Assembly: GCF_900187945.1 (NCBI RefSeq)
Contig: NZ_FYEH01000010.1
Span: 62,001-126,000 of the forward strand
DNA length: 64,000 nt
From: Arboricoccus pini
GTDB lineage: Bacteria; Pseudomonadota; Alphaproteobacteria; Geminicoccales; Geminicoccaceae
Direction: 5' to 3'
Shown in pieces: positions 8,815 through 18,749 of this stretch; position 1 is the stretch's first letter; each line of letters begins with the position of its first letter. The notes beneath the pieces were generated by a model. The model saw nothing but the letters and a program-made list of their open reading frames with translations, did not search any database and was not told the origin of the DNA. The position numbers were made by a program, and so were the translations under genes.

Positions 8815-9570
8815 TTGGATCTCTTTAGCCTTGCGGGCCGGACCGCTCTCGTTACCGGCGGGAGCCGGGGTATCGGTGCTGCCATCGTTGGATTATTCGC
8901 CGAGCATGGTGCCAAGGTCGGCTATTGCCAAGTTGACGACCAAGACAATGCAGAAGCCCTGGCTTCGCGATTGAAGGAAAAGGGCTATACCGTTCATCAT
9001 ACCGTCTGCGACGTCGCGAAGGTGGATGACGTCGACGCACTGGCCGCATGGAGCGCCTCCACGCTCGGCCACGTCGATATCCTGGTGAACTGTGCCGGGA
9101 TCGGCGGCGATCTTCGCTTCGAGGACATCACCGTCGAAGCGTTCGACAGGATGATCGGCGTGCATCTCCGCGGCACTTTTCTGGTGACACGGAAATTCTA
9201 TCCGGCCATGGCCGAACGTGGCTGGGGCCGCATCATCAACGTCTCCTCACAACTGGCTTACAAGGGCGCCCCCGGTCTGGCGCACTACTGTGCTGCCAAG
9301 AGCGGCATTGTCGGCTTCACGCGTGCACTTGCCTACGAGGCGGCGCCGCGCGGCGTGACCGTCAATTCCGTGGCGCCCGGCGCCACCGAAACCCACATGC
9401 TGATGGGCCTGACCGACGATTGGCGTGCGATGAAACAGGCGGAAATCCCGCTCGGCCGCTTCGGCAATCCGCAGGAGATCGCACCCACGGCCCTCATGCT
9501 CGCCTCGGATGCGGGCTCATTCTACGTCGGCCAGACGCTCTCGCCCAATGGCGGCGATATTCTCCTTTAA
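8815..9570 (+). CDS. short-chain dehydrogenase/reductase (FabG-like)
   Basis: A 251-residue classical SDR with cofactor motif TGGSRGIG near residue 14, NCAG (NNAG-type) motif, active-site Ser in INVSSQLAYKG and YCAAK (YxxxK), ending near GQTLSPNGGDILL. I place the start at TTG 8815 because GGAG lies at 8805-8808 with six bases between; the TTG at 8803 overlaps that ribosome-binding site. It probably oxidises a hydroxyl group of the operon's substrate with NAD(P). The family is too broad to name the substrate. Confidence 0.85.
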   Translation: MDLFSLAGRTALVTGGSRGIGAAIVGLFAEHGAKVGYCQVDDQDNAEALASRLKEKGYTVHHTVCDVAKVDDVDALAAWSASTLGHVDILVNCAGIGGDLRFEDITVEAFDRMIGVHLRGTFLVTRKFYPAMAERGWGRIINVSSQLAYKGAPGLAHYCAAKSGIVGFTRALAYEAAPRGVTVNSVAPGATETHMLMGLTDDWRAMKQAEIPLGRFGNPQEIAPTALMLASDAGSFYVGQTLSPNGGDILL

Positions 9571-9599
9571 CTGAATTTTGCCCTACAGGTCTCCGCCTC

Positions 9600-10997
9600 A
9601 TGTTCGATCTTGTGATCCGCAACGGCACCGTCGCTACGGCCGCCGACGTTTTCAAAGCCGATATCGGCATCCGCGCCGGACGCATCGTTCAGCTCGGTGA
9701 AGGGCTGGAAAAAGGCGTTGAGGAGATCGACGCCACAGGCCGCTTCGTGTTGCCGGGTGGCATCGACAGCCACGTGCATCTCTCGCAGCCCTCGGGCGAC
9801 AATATCGCCATGGCCGACGACTTTGCCAGCGGAACACTCTCGGCCTTGTTCGGCGGTAATACGTGCGTCTTGCCCTTCTGCCTGCAACAAAAGGGCCAGT
9901 CGCTTCGGAAGGCGGTCCAGCTTTACCACGAAGAGGCCGCGGGCAAATGCTACACGGACGTGTCATTCCACCTGATCATTTCCGATCCGACACCATCCGT
10001 GCTTGGTCAGGAGTTGCCGGCACTCGTCGCCGATGGCTATACGTCGTTCAAGATCTTCATGACTTATGAAAATCTCCGCCTGAATGACGCGGAGATCCTG
10101 GCCACGATGGACGCCGCACGCCGGACTGGCGCTCTCGTCATGGTCCATTGCGAAAACGAAGACGCCATCCGCTATCTCATCGGCCGTCACGAGGAGGCCG
10201 GGGATGTCAAGCCAAAGGCGCACGCAATGACCCGCCCGGTCGCTGTTGAGCGTGAGGCTACCCACCGCGCCCTTTCCTTGGCCGAGATCGTCGACGTGCC
10301 AGTCGTCATCGTCCATGTGTCCAACGGTCAGGCCATCAACGAGATAAGGGCTGCACGGATGCGCGGCCAGCGTGTGGTCGGCGAGACCTGCCCGCAATAT
10401 CTGATGCTGACCGCCGATGACCTGGACGGCATGAACTGGGAGGGGGCAAAATTCGTCTGCTCGCCTCCACCGCGCGACAAGGACGAGCAGGCTGCGTGCT
10501 GGCTAGGGCTGCAGGAAGGCGTGTTCGACCTATACTCCTCCGACCATTGCCCATTTCGCTACAATGACCCCAAAGGCAAACTCAACCCGCGCGGGCGGTC
10601 CAGCTTTCGTCACATACCCAACGGCATTCCCGGGGTGGAAACGCGGCTACCCATCCTGTTTTCGGAGGGGGTCATGAAAGGACGGATAACGCTGCCGCGT
10701 TTCGTGGCGCTGACCGCCACCAACCATGCCCGCACCTATGGATTGGAGCGCAAGGGTGGGATCGCCATTGGCATGGACGCCGACCTTGCGATCTGGGATC
10801 CAGAAGAACGCCGCACGATCCGCCATGCCGATCTCCACGACGGCGCCGACTACAGCCCCTATGAGGGTCTCGAGGTCCAAGGATGGCCTACGACGGTCAT
10901 TCTTGGCGGCCACACGATGGTGAACGAAGGGCAGTTGGTCGGCACGCCGGGAACAGGCCGTCACGTCGCGCGTACGCGCTCACAAGTTCTGCCTTGA
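9600..10997 (+). CDS. dihydropyrimidinase / D-hydantoinase-type cyclic amidohydrolase
   Basis: A 465-residue metal-dependent amidohydrolase. It has the metal-binding GGIDSHVHLS near residue 56, the segment SFKIFMTYENLRL where the bridging carbamylated lysine of hydantoinases falls, VHCENEDAI, VVIVHVSNGQA, and SDHCPFRY with the metal-binding Asp. The C-terminus (GIAIGMDADLAIWDPE) is typical of the family. It opens cyclic ureides such as dihydropyrimidines or 5-substituted hydantoins to N-carbamoyl acids. As last gene of the operon, and alongside PuuE- and AllA-type enzymes, it provides a second ring-opening activity. No carbamoylase is visible. Confidence 0.9.
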   Translation: MFDLVIRNGTVATAADVFKADIGIRAGRIVQLGEGLEKGVEEIDATGRFVLPGGIDSHVHLSQPSGDNIAMADDFASGTLSALFGGNTCVLPFCLQQKGQSLRKAVQLYHEEAAGKCYTDVSFHLIISDPTPSVLGQELPALVADGYTSFKIFMTYENLRLNDAEILATMDAARRTGALVMVHCENEDAIRYLIGRHEEAGDVKPKAHAMTRPVAVEREATHRALSLAEIVDVPVVIVHVSNGQAINEIRAARMRGQRVVGETCPQYLMLTADDLDGMNWEGAKFVCSPPPRDKDEQAACWLGLQEGVFDLYSSDHCPFRYNDPKGKLNPRGRSSFRHIPNGIPGVETRLPILFSEGVMKGRITLPRFVALTATNHARTYGLERKGGIAIGMDADLAIWDPEERRTIRHADLHDGADYSPYEGLEVQGWPTTVILGGHTMVNEGQLVGTPGTGRHVARTRSQVLP

Positions 10998-11010
10998 CCC
11001 ATATAACCGC

Positions 11011-11555
11011 GCCTAGGCGACGCTATCCTGGTTGTTCCTGCTCCATTATGCGTCGATCTATCTGTTGCGGGACAGGGCGTTCCTCGCGATCCGGAAGATT
11101 GTACAGGCCATGGCCCCCGTCTTCTCGGCGGGCCTGATCCTATGCGCCTTCGCGCTCTTCCGCGGCGAGGATTGGCCGACCAAGCGAAAGACCGAAATTC
11201 TTTCCGTCATAGGGGGCTGATCGTCGGTATCAACTATCCTTGAATATATTGGACGGAAGGGCGCCTCGTCTCGAGCGTGGCGGCGATTATGACCGCAACC
11301 GTTCAGAACTGGATATGTCTGGCCGAGGCGCTTGTCCTGAAGACGTGGCGGCTTAGCTCGACGAGCGTCGGTACGGTGTTACTGGCGCTGGCCGTGGTAG
11401 CACTGATCACGGGTGCAAGCGGATATGGGGAAGGGATGATGATCGGAACCGCGGTCCCTGCTCGCCGGAAGCGTATCCTTCGCGGTCGGAACCTTGCCCA
11501 GTCGCAAGCTGCCGCCTCCCAAGGATCAAGCCATGTGGCCGGGTTCGCAACTTAA
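11011..11555 (+). pseudogene. possible decayed membrane-protein gene
   Basis: Two short hydrophobic reading segments in different frames (about 11017-11218 and 11277-11555) read like pieces of one membrane protein: FLLHYASIYLLRDRAF then VFSAGLILCAFALFRG, and later SVGTVLLALAVVALITG. They are broken by a stop and frame change around 11218-11280. I do not recognise the family. The rest of the gap to 11914 holds only weak open frames. Confidence 0.3.
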
Positions 11556-11914
11556 TTTCAGCGGCGCGATCATCTTCGCTGCGCCGGCATTCTTCTCATC
11601 GTCGCTGGGTTTATTTCATTCCGCGCATCAAGCGCAAACTCGCGCTGCATGCCGATCTCGGTCCCGACTGATCCATGGAGCGCAGGGCAGGCGTGGACGT
11701 CGGACTGACAGAACGGATTGAACTCGATAAGCAGCCGATGAGAACATCATACGCGCTTGGCGCATCCTCGGATGCGGCTAGCCTGTCGACCACCGCCATC
11801 CAGCAGTCCTCATTCGAGCCGACCGAGTCCCTTTCGTTGGACACAAAGACAGCTAGCCAAGCGGCACTTACGCCTTAGCGGCAACGATGGAGCCGACTTG
11901 GAGAGCTAAAGGCA

Positions 11915-11943
11915 CAAAAGCCAACCATGAAGGCTGGCTTTTG
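11915..11943. terminator. hairpin terminator, probably bidirectional
   Basis: CAAAAGCCA pairs with TGGCTTTTG over nine perfect base pairs around an 11-base loop. T-runs sit within and beside the right arm on the + strand, and A/T-rich arms serve the - strand. It lies 50 bp past the stop of the leftward GMC oxidoreductase gene, so it most likely ends the long leftward operon. Confidence 0.65.
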
Positions 11944-11992
11944 TTTGACTTGCGTACGCCCACCTTAAGCGCGTCCGGTCCGACCATTTGGG

Positions 11993-13696
11993 CTAACCGT
12001 TAGCTCGGCGGTCTTCGAGGATCAGATCGGCTGCCTTCTCAGCGATGGCAATCGTCGAGATGTTCGTGTTGGCCGCGACGATCGACGGCATGATCGATGC
12101 ATCCACGACGCGAAGACCTTGCATCCCGCGCACGCGACAACGCTCGTCGAGGACGGCCATCGGGTCGCCCCCCGAACCCATCTTGCAAGTGCCTGAGACA
12201 TGCCAGCCCGACCAGACGGTGTCCTTGACCCACTCGGCGATGACCTCGTCATCCTTGCTCATTTCCTGCGCCCGACCATAGGGTGGGAACTTCATGCGCG
12301 TGACGAGATTGCGCGTGAGAGGCGACAGATCGAGCATGAAGGCAGCTGCCGCCGTCTTCACCCAGGTCGAGAAACGCGGCACGCTCAATGCACGCACTTC
12401 ATCTGTGTAGCCTGCAAGAAACCAGGTGTTGACGAACGGCTTGACCTCGGGGCTGTCCATGAGGCGGACCATGCGTTTGAACCCGTCAACCAGACGGGCA
12501 AGGTCGCGATAGTCCGAGGCCAAATTGAGATCGACGATCGGCTCGACTCCAGGATCGGAACTAGCCAGCCGCACCGTGCCTTGTGAATAAGACTTGTTCA
12601 CACAGACATTAAGGGCACCCATCGTCATGCCCAAGCGATGCCAGCCAGCCCGATTGACCGGCATCAGGAGCATGTCACCGCGATGGCAGTCAGCAACGCC
12701 GGAGGAGTAGCGAACACCCATATAGATGTGGCGCCGCTGGGTTCTTCCAATCCGCGCATTGGGCTTGAGATGGGCGCCGAACGCCAGATGGGGATGGTCG
12801 GTCAGGTTCTCGCCTACACCCGGCAGATCGTTGACCACTTCGATGCCGCGTTCGCGGAGATGGGCAGCTGGACCGATGCCGGCTCGAAGCAGGATGGCCG
12901 GCGAGTGCAGAGCACCCGAGGAGACGATGACCTCCTTTCCCTGGACCTTCTGCAGTTTACCCTCGAGGCGCACCTCGATCCCAGTCACCCGCAGGCCATC
13001 TAAGATCAGCTGCTTGACCTCGGCATTTGCAAAGATTCTAAGATTGCCGCGCGAGCGTGTCGTACGGTCCAGATAGCCGAGCGCTGTCGAGACCCGCTTG
13101 TCGTTCTCATTTGAGAGCGGCATCGGATAGGCCGCATCCTCGAAGGAGCCGTTATAGTCGTAGCCGTAGCCGTAGCCCTGAGCGTTGGTTGCGGCCAACA
13201 TGGCCTGGGTGAAGGGAGCCCAGTCCTTTGGAAAGACGCGACGGATCGGAATCCGCCCGTCTTGTCCGTGCAATTCCCCGCTAAAATCCTGGTCCCGCTC
13301 GAGCTTGCGGAAATAGGGCAGCATGCCCTCCCAGCCCCACCCCTTGAGGCCCATGGCCTCCCAATCGTCGTAGTCCGCGGGAAGACCGCGTACGGCAAAT
13401 TGGCCATTGATGCTGGAGCCGCCACCCATCACCCGGGCCTGCTCCAGCTTGGAGGGCTTGGCTCGACCGTCGTTCCATTTGGGCGAGCGGGTGTAGACCC
13501 GCAGATTGGTCCAGTGGAAACGAGGATCAAAGTAAGATCGGCCCGGATAGCTGTCCTGGATGACGTCTGGGACGTCCTCCGGTGGCGTGTCGGGGCCGGC
13601 CTCAAACAGCGCCACAGTAGCGCTGCCTGCTGAAAGCCGGTTGGCAAGAACGGCGCCAGCCGACCCACCGCCCACAATTACATAATCATAAGTCAT
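11993..13696 (-). CDS. GMC-family FAD oxidoreductase (choline dehydrogenase-like)
   Basis: A 567-residue flavoprotein. N-terminal MTYDYVIVGGGSAGAVLANRLS is the FAD dinucleotide fold; ARVMGGGSSINGQ is the GMC signature 1; SSGALHSPAILLRAGIGP is signature 2; SGWHVSGTCKMG near the C-terminus carries the catalytic His. Family members oxidise alcohols such as choline, polyethylene glycol or sugar alcohols to aldehydes. The stop of the aldehyde dehydrogenase gene lies only 22 bases before its start, so the pair could act in series, alcohol to aldehyde to acid. It is the last gene of the leftward operon. The ATG at 13696 gives the family's normal N-terminus; longer in-frame starts run into the neighbouring gene. 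Confidence 0.92.
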   Translation of the reverse strand: MTYDYVIVGGGSAGAVLANRLSAGSATVALFEAGPDTPPEDVPDVIQDSYPGRSYFDPRFHWTNLRVYTRSPKWNDGRAKPSKLEQARVMGGGSSINGQFAVRGLPADYDDWEAMGLKGWGWEGMLPYFRKLERDQDFSGELHGQDGRIPIRRVFPKDWAPFTQAMLAATNAQGYGYGYDYNGSFEDAAYPMPLSNENDKRVSTALGYLDRTTRSRGNLRIFANAEVKQLILDGLRVTGIEVRLEGKLQKVQGKEVIVSSGALHSPAILLRAGIGPAAHLRERGIEVVNDLPGVGENLTDHPHLAFGAHLKPNARIGRTQRRHIYMGVRYSSGVADCHRGDMLLMPVNRAGWHRLGMTMGALNVCVNKSYSQGTVRLASSDPGVEPIVDLNLASDYRDLARLVDGFKRMVRLMDSPEVKPFVNTWFLAGYTDEVRALSVPRFSTWVKTAAAAFMLDLSPLTRNLVTRMKFPPYGRAQEMSKDDEVIAEWVKDTVWSGWHVSGTCKMGSGGDPMAVLDERCRVRGMQGLRVVDASIMPSIVAANTNISTIAIAEKAADLILEDRRANG

Positions 13697-13718
13697 CGGA
13701 TGCGCCAAAGCTCTAGGG

Positions 13719-15200
13719 TCAGGCCGCGTAATTGATCCAGACAGCCTTTTGGCGCGTGTATGTCTCGATGCCGACTCGACCCATGTCCTTGCCGAAACCC
13801 GACCCCTTGAAACCGCCAGCCGGGAAGGTGAATTCAGGTCCGCGGCCATTCTGATTGACCCAGACCATCCCGGATTCGATCTGCTCGGCCGCAAGGAGCG
13901 CCTTTTTGATATCGGTCGTGAAGATGCTGGCGGCGAGCCCATAGGTTGGATGGTCCGCCATCGCGATACCTTCCTCCACCTCGTCGAAGCGGTGAATGGA
14001 GGCAATCGGGCCGAAGAACTCCTCCTGATAACCCGTCATCTCTGGCGTCACGCCCTCAAGGAGCGTCGGAGCGTAGAAGCTGCCCTCGTTGCGGGTCTCG
14101 AGCCGCGAGCCACCGACACGTGCGGTTGCGCCTTCGGCCAGAGTCTTTTGCACGAGACTGTCAATCCGAGCCAATTGCTTCTCATTGATGATCGGGGGGA
14201 AATCGCTTGCCTCTCTCCAGGTCGGGCCAGGAGTGATGGCCCGGCAGCGTGCCTCGATTTTCTCCACCAACTCGTCCGCGATTTTCCGCTGGATGATGAG
14301 CCTGGAGCCGGCCGTGCAGACCTGACCGCCATTGCCCATGAAGCCTGCGGCAACCTTGGCGGCCAGGGCATCCAGGTCCTCGTTGTCTGCGAAGATCAAT
14401 TGCGGGCTCTTGCCACCCAGCTCCAGCGTCACCGGCTTGGTGCCGTGACTGGCCGCCAAGGTCATGATGGCGACGCCAGTGGCGGTCGATCCTGTGAAGG
14501 AGATTTTGCCGATCGACCGATGTCGAACGAGAGCGGCACCCGTCGTCTGGCCATAACCATTGACGACGTTAAAAAGCCCCTTAGGCAGACCCGCCTCAGT
14601 CGCGATCTCAGCCAAGAGGAGGAGTGTGTAGGGCGTGAGTTCCGAGGTTTTTATCAAGATGGCATTGCCTGCCGCCAGGGCCGGAGCAAATTTCCAGGCA
14701 GCCGTGATCATCGGAAAATTCCAGGGCACGATCGCCGCAACGATGCCATAGGGCTCGGGGCGAACCATGCTGAGAATGCCCGACTGGGTCTGGGTCGTCT
14801 GACCCTCCAGCTTGTCGCAATATTCAGCAAAGAAACGGATCGTACCTGCCGTACGCGCGGCATCGCGAACAGTGGTCTCGGCGATCAGCCTCGTCGAATT
14901 AGCGGCCTCCAGCCTGGCAAGATCGAGACTGCGTTGCTCGACCAGTTCAGCGAACCGCGTGAGCACCCGGGCCCGCTCGATCGGTGCGATCTTGGACCAA
15001 TTGCTGGCTTTCAGGGCCTGGCGTGCCGCTTGCACGGCTGCTTCGACTGCTTCTTCGCCACCATCTTCGAGCGTACCCATCACCTGAAGGTCCGAGGGAC
15101 GGCGAACTTCGATCGGCTCACCACCGAAATCGATGTAGCGACCGCCAATATGGTGGCCCTTGGGGATGCTGAGCGAAGAGGGGTCGAAATCCAGAGACAT
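13719..15200 (-). CDS. NAD(P)-dependent aldehyde dehydrogenase
   Basis: A 493-residue ALDH-superfamily enzyme with all catalytic landmarks: PWNFP (Asn161), the cofactor-loop FTGSTATG, LELGGKS (general base Glu260) and GQVCTAGSR (nucleophile Cys295). It oxidises an aldehyde to its acid in the cytoplasm. The neighbours offer two explanations: it may take the product of the GMC oxidoreductase, or act on alpha-ketoglutarate semialdehyde at the end of a hydroxyproline route started by the epimerase at 17739-18746. Sequence alone does not decide. Confidence 0.93.
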   Translation of the reverse strand: MSLDFDPSSLSIPKGHHIGGRYIDFGGEPIEVRRPSDLQVMGTLEDGGEEAVEAAVQAARQALKASNWSKIAPIERARVLTRFAELVEQRSLDLARLEAANSTRLIAETTVRDAARTAGTIRFFAEYCDKLEGQTTQTQSGILSMVRPEPYGIVAAIVPWNFPMITAAWKFAPALAAGNAILIKTSELTPYTLLLLAEIATEAGLPKGLFNVVNGYGQTTGAALVRHRSIGKISFTGSTATGVAIMTLAASHGTKPVTLELGGKSPQLIFADNEDLDALAAKVAAGFMGNGGQVCTAGSRLIIQRKIADELVEKIEARCRAITPGPTWREASDFPPIINEKQLARIDSLVQKTLAEGATARVGGSRLETRNEGSFYAPTLLEGVTPEMTGYQEEFFGPIASIHRFDEVEEGIAMADHPTYGLAASIFTTDIKKALLAAEQIESGMVWVNQNGRGPEFTFPAGGFKGSGFGKDMGRVGIETYTRQKAVWINYAA

Positions 15201-15290
15201 TATCGGCAGTCCTTAAATCATGCGTCCGCAATGCGGCCATGCGGTCGGCGAGCCGACGCCTGGGCCGGCCACTTGTCGAAAAGGGGACGG

Positions 15291-16118
15291 TCAGCGTGCG
15301 TCCAGGAAGGGCCGGAGCATTTCGGCACTTTCGTGGAAGCGGGTGACAAACCCCTTGAGGCGAGGATGTTCGGGATGCAGCAGGACCTCGGCCGGTGGGC
15401 CGTCGGCAATGATGCGTCCCGCGTCGAGGAAAACGACCCGGTCTGCGATCTCGAAAGCGAACCCCAGTTCGTGGGTCACGACAACCATGGTCATGCCGCT
15501 TTTGGCTAACGCCACCATCGCCTTCAGCACTTCACCCACTAGCTCGGGGTCGAGTGCCGAAGTCGGCTCATCGAACAGCATGACTTTTGGATTCATGGCC
15601 ATGCCGCGAGCTATGGCGACACGCTGTTGTTGACCACCAGAGAGCTGGGCTGGCCGTTTGTCTACATGCTGCTCCAGGCCCATGCTGGCCAGGAGTTCCA
15701 TTGCCCGGGCACGTGCCTCGGCTTTGGACTTCATCTGGACGATCACTGGCCCTTCCATGACATTCTCAAGAGCCGTCATGTGGGGAAAAAGGTTGAACTG
15801 CTGGAAGACCATACCGGTATGCGAGCGGATCTTGTTGATCTCACGCATCGGCAGACGGATTCGATCGCGACCGTGATTGTCGTGATCGAAGATTCGTTCG
15901 CCGTCGATATCGATCCGCCCTGCATAGGGCTGGTTCAGCAGGTTGATGCAGCGGAGCAGGGAGGTCTTACCCGAGCCGCTCGCGCCGATCAGGACGACGA
16001 CTTGGCCGGCCTCAACTTTAAGATCGACGCCTTTGAGGACTTCGTGATTGCCAAACCGGAGCCTGATGCCGGCTAGATCAAGGATTTGTGCGGATGACCG
16101 TGGGCTGCTGGCTGCCAT
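15291..16118 (-). CDS. polar amino acid ABC transporter ATP-binding protein
   Basis: A 275-residue ATPase of the GlnQ/HisP type: Walker [11 protein letters not shown]-loop [18 protein letters not shown], signature [13 protein letters not shown], Walker [13 protein letters not shown], switch His VTHEL. The ATG at 16118 is chosen because GGAGG lies eight bases upstream; an in-frame ATG at 16136 lies inside the permease gene. Only one base separates the preceding permease gene from it. Confidence 0.93.
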   Translation of the reverse strand: MAASSPRSSAQILDLAGIRLRFGNHEVLKGVDLKVEAGQVVVLIGASGSGKTSLLRCINLLNQPYAGRIDIDGERIFDHDNHGRDRIRLPMREINKIRSHTGMVFQQFNLFPHMTALENVMEGPVIVQMKSKAEARARAMELLASMGLEQHVDKRPAQLSGGQQQRVAIARGMAMNPKVMLFDEPTSALDPELVGEVLKAMVALAKSGMTMVVVTHELGFAFEIADRVVFLDAGRIIADGPPAEVLLHPEHPRLKGFVTRFHESAEMLRPFLDAR

Positions 16119-16119
16119 C

Positions 16120-16776
16120 TCAGTGGCCTCCGACATGGCCGCGTTCGACCTTGCGTAGAATCAAGGTGAGCGGAACCAGGATGATGAGGAAGATGGCGCC
16201 GATGGCCGTGTAAATCTCCATCGGCTTGTAGGTGAAACTGCTGATATAGCTGCCCTGGTAGAGCAGATCGGGAACCGTGATCGCCGAAAGCAGCGTCGTA
16301 TTTTTCATCTGGATAATCGATTGGCCGGCTAGGGGCGGGATCATCCGCCGGATTGCCTGGGGCAGGATGATCCGGCGCATCCTTTGGACATAGGACATGC
16401 CGAGCGCCACTGAGGCATCAGTCTGGCCGCGGTCCACAGATTGCACACCGCCTCGAAGGATCTCGGCGTAGAACGAGCCAATATAGAGGCTTAGACCTGC
16501 AAAACCCGCCCATCCCTTAGTAATGTTAACGCCCAAGAAAATCGGGAGCGCGTAATAGATCCAAAGAAGAGTGACAAGAAGCGGAATGTTTCTAAAGAAT
16601 TCGACATAAATACGACCGATATAGGTCAGAATTTTGAATGGGCTGAGCTGAATCAGGCCCATGACAAGGCCAATGGCCAGCCCAACAGCGATGCTACCGA
16701 CCGTGTAATAGAGCGTGACCCACAAGCCCTGGAGAATAAGCTGCCAGTTACTCGTGATCACCGTATAGTCAAACAT
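16120..16776 (-). CDS. polar amino acid ABC transporter permease
   Basis: A 218-residue HisM/GlnP-type permease with about five hydrophobic helices, the N-terminal pattern [35 protein letters not shown], and the EAA loop [25 protein letters not shown]. Only one permease gene is present, so the channel is probably a homodimer, as in several glutamine-type importers. Confidence 0.92.
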   Translation of the reverse strand: MFDYTVITSNWQLILQGLWVTLYYTVGSIAVGLAIGLVMGLIQLSPFKILTYIGRIYVEFFRNIPLLVTLLWIYYALPIFLGVNITKGWAGFAGLSLYIGSFYAEILRGGVQSVDRGQTDASVALGMSYVQRMRRIILPQAIRRMIPPLAGQSIIQMKNTTLLSAITVPDLLYQGSYISSFTYKPMEIYTAIGAIFLIILVPLTLILRKVERGHVGGH

Positions 16777-16834
16777 AGCTGACCTCGGCGTTGGACAAAA
16801 CGGAAATGGGCCGGTTCTTGCCGGCCCCTAACAC

Positions 16835-17680
16835 TTAGAAGCTGAAGTTCGGCGGCAGGATGGAGAGATCGAAGCCGTGCGCTTCAAACGACCGCGCCAG
16901 GCGGCCTTGGGCGATGCCCAGCGAACGCTCTTGAAGTATCCAGTTGGTCAGGAAGTTGATGAAGCCCTCGTTCCCAGGCTTGCGGGCAACGGCCAGCGTG
17001 GCTGGATTGCGCAGCATAGGTTCAGGAACGGAGAGTTCGCCAATGCCTTGCTTGGACACCTGGAGCGCGTCGAAAACAGCCAGGATCACCGCGTCGGCCC
17101 GGTTCGAGCGGAGCTCGAGTAGCGCGAGATTACGGTCTTCGACCGTCGTGATCTTGGCCTTGGGCAAAAGCTGCTCTGCCACGACCTGCATCGTGCTGCC
17201 TTTTTGGACAACGATCCGCTTGGACGGGTCGTTAAGCTCCGCCCAGGTCTTGACCGGCTTGCCAGGCGGAGTGGCCACGGCCCAGGCATCGGTGAATAGG
17301 GGTTCCCAGAGATAATCGACGACGAGCCCTCGTTTTGGGTTGGGGTTCACACCGATCGCCACATCGATCTTGTTCGACTGGAAATCGGCAGCAAGATTGC
17401 CCCACGTCGTCTCGACAGGCTGCAGCTTGACGCCCAGGTCGTCAGCGATCTCTTTGAGGAAATCGACGTAGAACCCACTCCACTCGCCGGTCTTCGGATC
17501 CTTGATGTAGCCGGGCTCCTCGCCAATCATGACCGGCGCGCGCAGCTCGCCGCTAGACTGGATCTGCTTAAGGACGGCGGATGGGTCGTCATCGGCGCGA
17601 GCAGGCGCCGGCGCCGTCAGGAGGAGGCCTATAAAGAGCGCTGCGGTGCCAGCGAAAAATTGGCGTTTGGTTGTAGACAT
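16835..17680 (-). CDS. amino acid ABC transporter substrate-binding protein (SBP_bac_3)
   Basis: A 281-residue periplasmic binding protein. Residues 1-31 are a signal peptide (TTKRQFF, hydrophobic core, cleavage near PARADD). The family-3 pattern follows: SGELRAPVMIGEEPGYIKD, GFYVDFLKEIADDLGVKLQPVE, LAADFQSNKIDVAIG, and NRADAVILAVFDALQ. Starting at 17680 gives a clean signal peptide; the open frame extends upstream without one. It is the receptor of the importer encoded by the next two genes; given the epimerase beside it, an imino acid such as hydroxyproline or a betaine is a plausible ligand. Confidence 0.93.
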   Translation of the reverse strand: MSTTKRQFFAGTAALFIGLLLTAPAPARADDDPSAVLKQIQSSGELRAPVMIGEEPGYIKDPKTGEWSGFYVDFLKEIADDLGVKLQPVETTWGNLAADFQSNKIDVAIGVNPNPKRGLVVDYLWEPLFTDAWAVATPPGKPVKTWAELNDPSKRIVVQKGSTMQVVAEQLLPKAKITTVEDRNLALLELRSNRADAVILAVFDALQVSKQGIGELSVPEPMLRNPATLAVARKPGNEGFINFLTNWILQERSLGIAQGRLARSFEAHGFDLSILPPNFSF

Positions 17681-17738
17681 CGATGGGTATCCCGGCGGAA
17701 TTGATGCATTGATTGGTTCTATCCCGAGGCCGCGGTGC

Positions 17739-18746
17739 TCAACGGCAGAGAAACCCCCCATGCAAGGGGTCATTCTTTTCTTTGAAAATCGTGCCCATCG
17801 TCGTGATGAAAGCTTGGCCGCTGATCTCCGCGATGACGGCTGGCTTGTCCCCTATGCAGGTGCGCTCGGCTATCTTGGCCTCGAACGGCACGCCCAGCAC
17901 GTTGAGCGCTCGATAAGACTGGCCATCACCAATCCGACCCTGGTGGACCAGTTGAGCCAGCCTCGCTGACGTTCCGGTCCCGCAGGGACTGCGGTCGAAC
18001 TTATTGGCTTCGAGAACGAGGATGTGACGAGCGCTCAGGGTTTCGCTCTGGCGAGCCTCATCCGCATAAAAAAGAACGCTGGCTGACGCATCCGTACCGA
18101 CCGCAGCGCTATGCGCGCGTAGAGCATCCTTGATGCTGGCTTTGATGGCCGCTCCCTTGGCCAGCGCCTGACCGACTGTTCCGTCGTGCAGGTCGAGACC
18201 CAAGGCTCGCGCATCGACGAGCGCATACCACATCCCGCCATAGACGATATCGGCCTTGACCGTGCCGATGTCGGGAACTTCGACGATCAACCCGTCGATA
18301 GCCACGTATGAGGGAACATTCTTCACCCGGACACTGGCGAGCGTGCCGTCGTCACTCCAGTCCAGCCCGACCGTGACGATGCCAGCCGGGGTTTCGAGCG
18401 TGAAAGAAGAGCCGTCGGCTGCCGTGATCTGGCCGTTGGCAGCCAGCGTCTTTGCGTAGCCGATCGTTCCATGGCCACACATGTCGAGATAGACATAACT
18501 GGAGATGAAGAAGGCCCCGTAATCGGCGACGCGGCTTGGAACCGGAATAAGGCCTACCATGGCCGCGTGACCGGCCGGCTCGTGCAGGAGTGCAGGACGG
18601 AGATGGTCAAAACGCGCCTTGAAGTCGTCACGCATCGCCAGGACGCTCTCGCCACGCAAGGGCGATATGCCGCTTAGAATGACACGCGTTGGATGGCCTG
18701 CCGTGTGCGAATCGATAAATGCGTAGCTCGCCGAGCTTGCCAGCAT
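17739..18746 (-). CDS. proline racemase family, Cys/Cys type (probable 4-hydroxyproline 2-epimerase)
   Basis: A 335-residue cofactor-independent racemase-family enzyme. Both catalytic cysteines are present: Cys90 in MCGHGTIG and Cys255 in DRSPCGTGTS. The Cys/Cys pair is found in proline racemases and 4-hydroxyproline 2-epimerases, whereas trans-3-hydroxyproline dehydratases usually carry Thr at the second site. It would convert trans-4-hydroxy-L-proline to cis-4-hydroxy-D-proline. It lies three bases after the GntR regulator stop and upstream of an amino acid importer. No D-hydroxyproline dehydrogenase or pyrroline-hydroxycarboxylate deaminase gene is in this operon, so the rest of the route is elsewhere or the substrate differs. 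Confidence 0.88.
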   Translation of the reverse strand: MLASSASYAFIDSHTAGHPTRVILSGISPLRGESVLAMRDDFKARFDHLRPALLHEPAGHAAMVGLIPVPSRVADYGAFFISSYVYLDMCGHGTIGYAKTLAANGQITAADGSSFTLETPAGIVTVGLDWSDDGTLASVRVKNVPSYVAIDGLIVEVPDIGTVKADIVYGGMWYALVDARALGLDLHDGTVGQALAKGAAIKASIKDALRAHSAAVGTDASASVLFYADEARQSETLSARHILVLEANKFDRSPCGTGTSARLAQLVHQGRIGDGQSYRALNVLGVPFEAKIAERTCIGDKPAVIAEISGQAFITTMGTIFKEKNDPLHGGFLCR

Positions 18747-18749
18747 CGT

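Noticed and set aside
13749-15509. Very long open frame on the + strand opposite the aldehyde dehydrogenase gene
   Set aside because: Antisense to a gene with every catalytic motif of its family. Long opposite-strand frames are common in GC-rich DNA, and the translation shows no domain.
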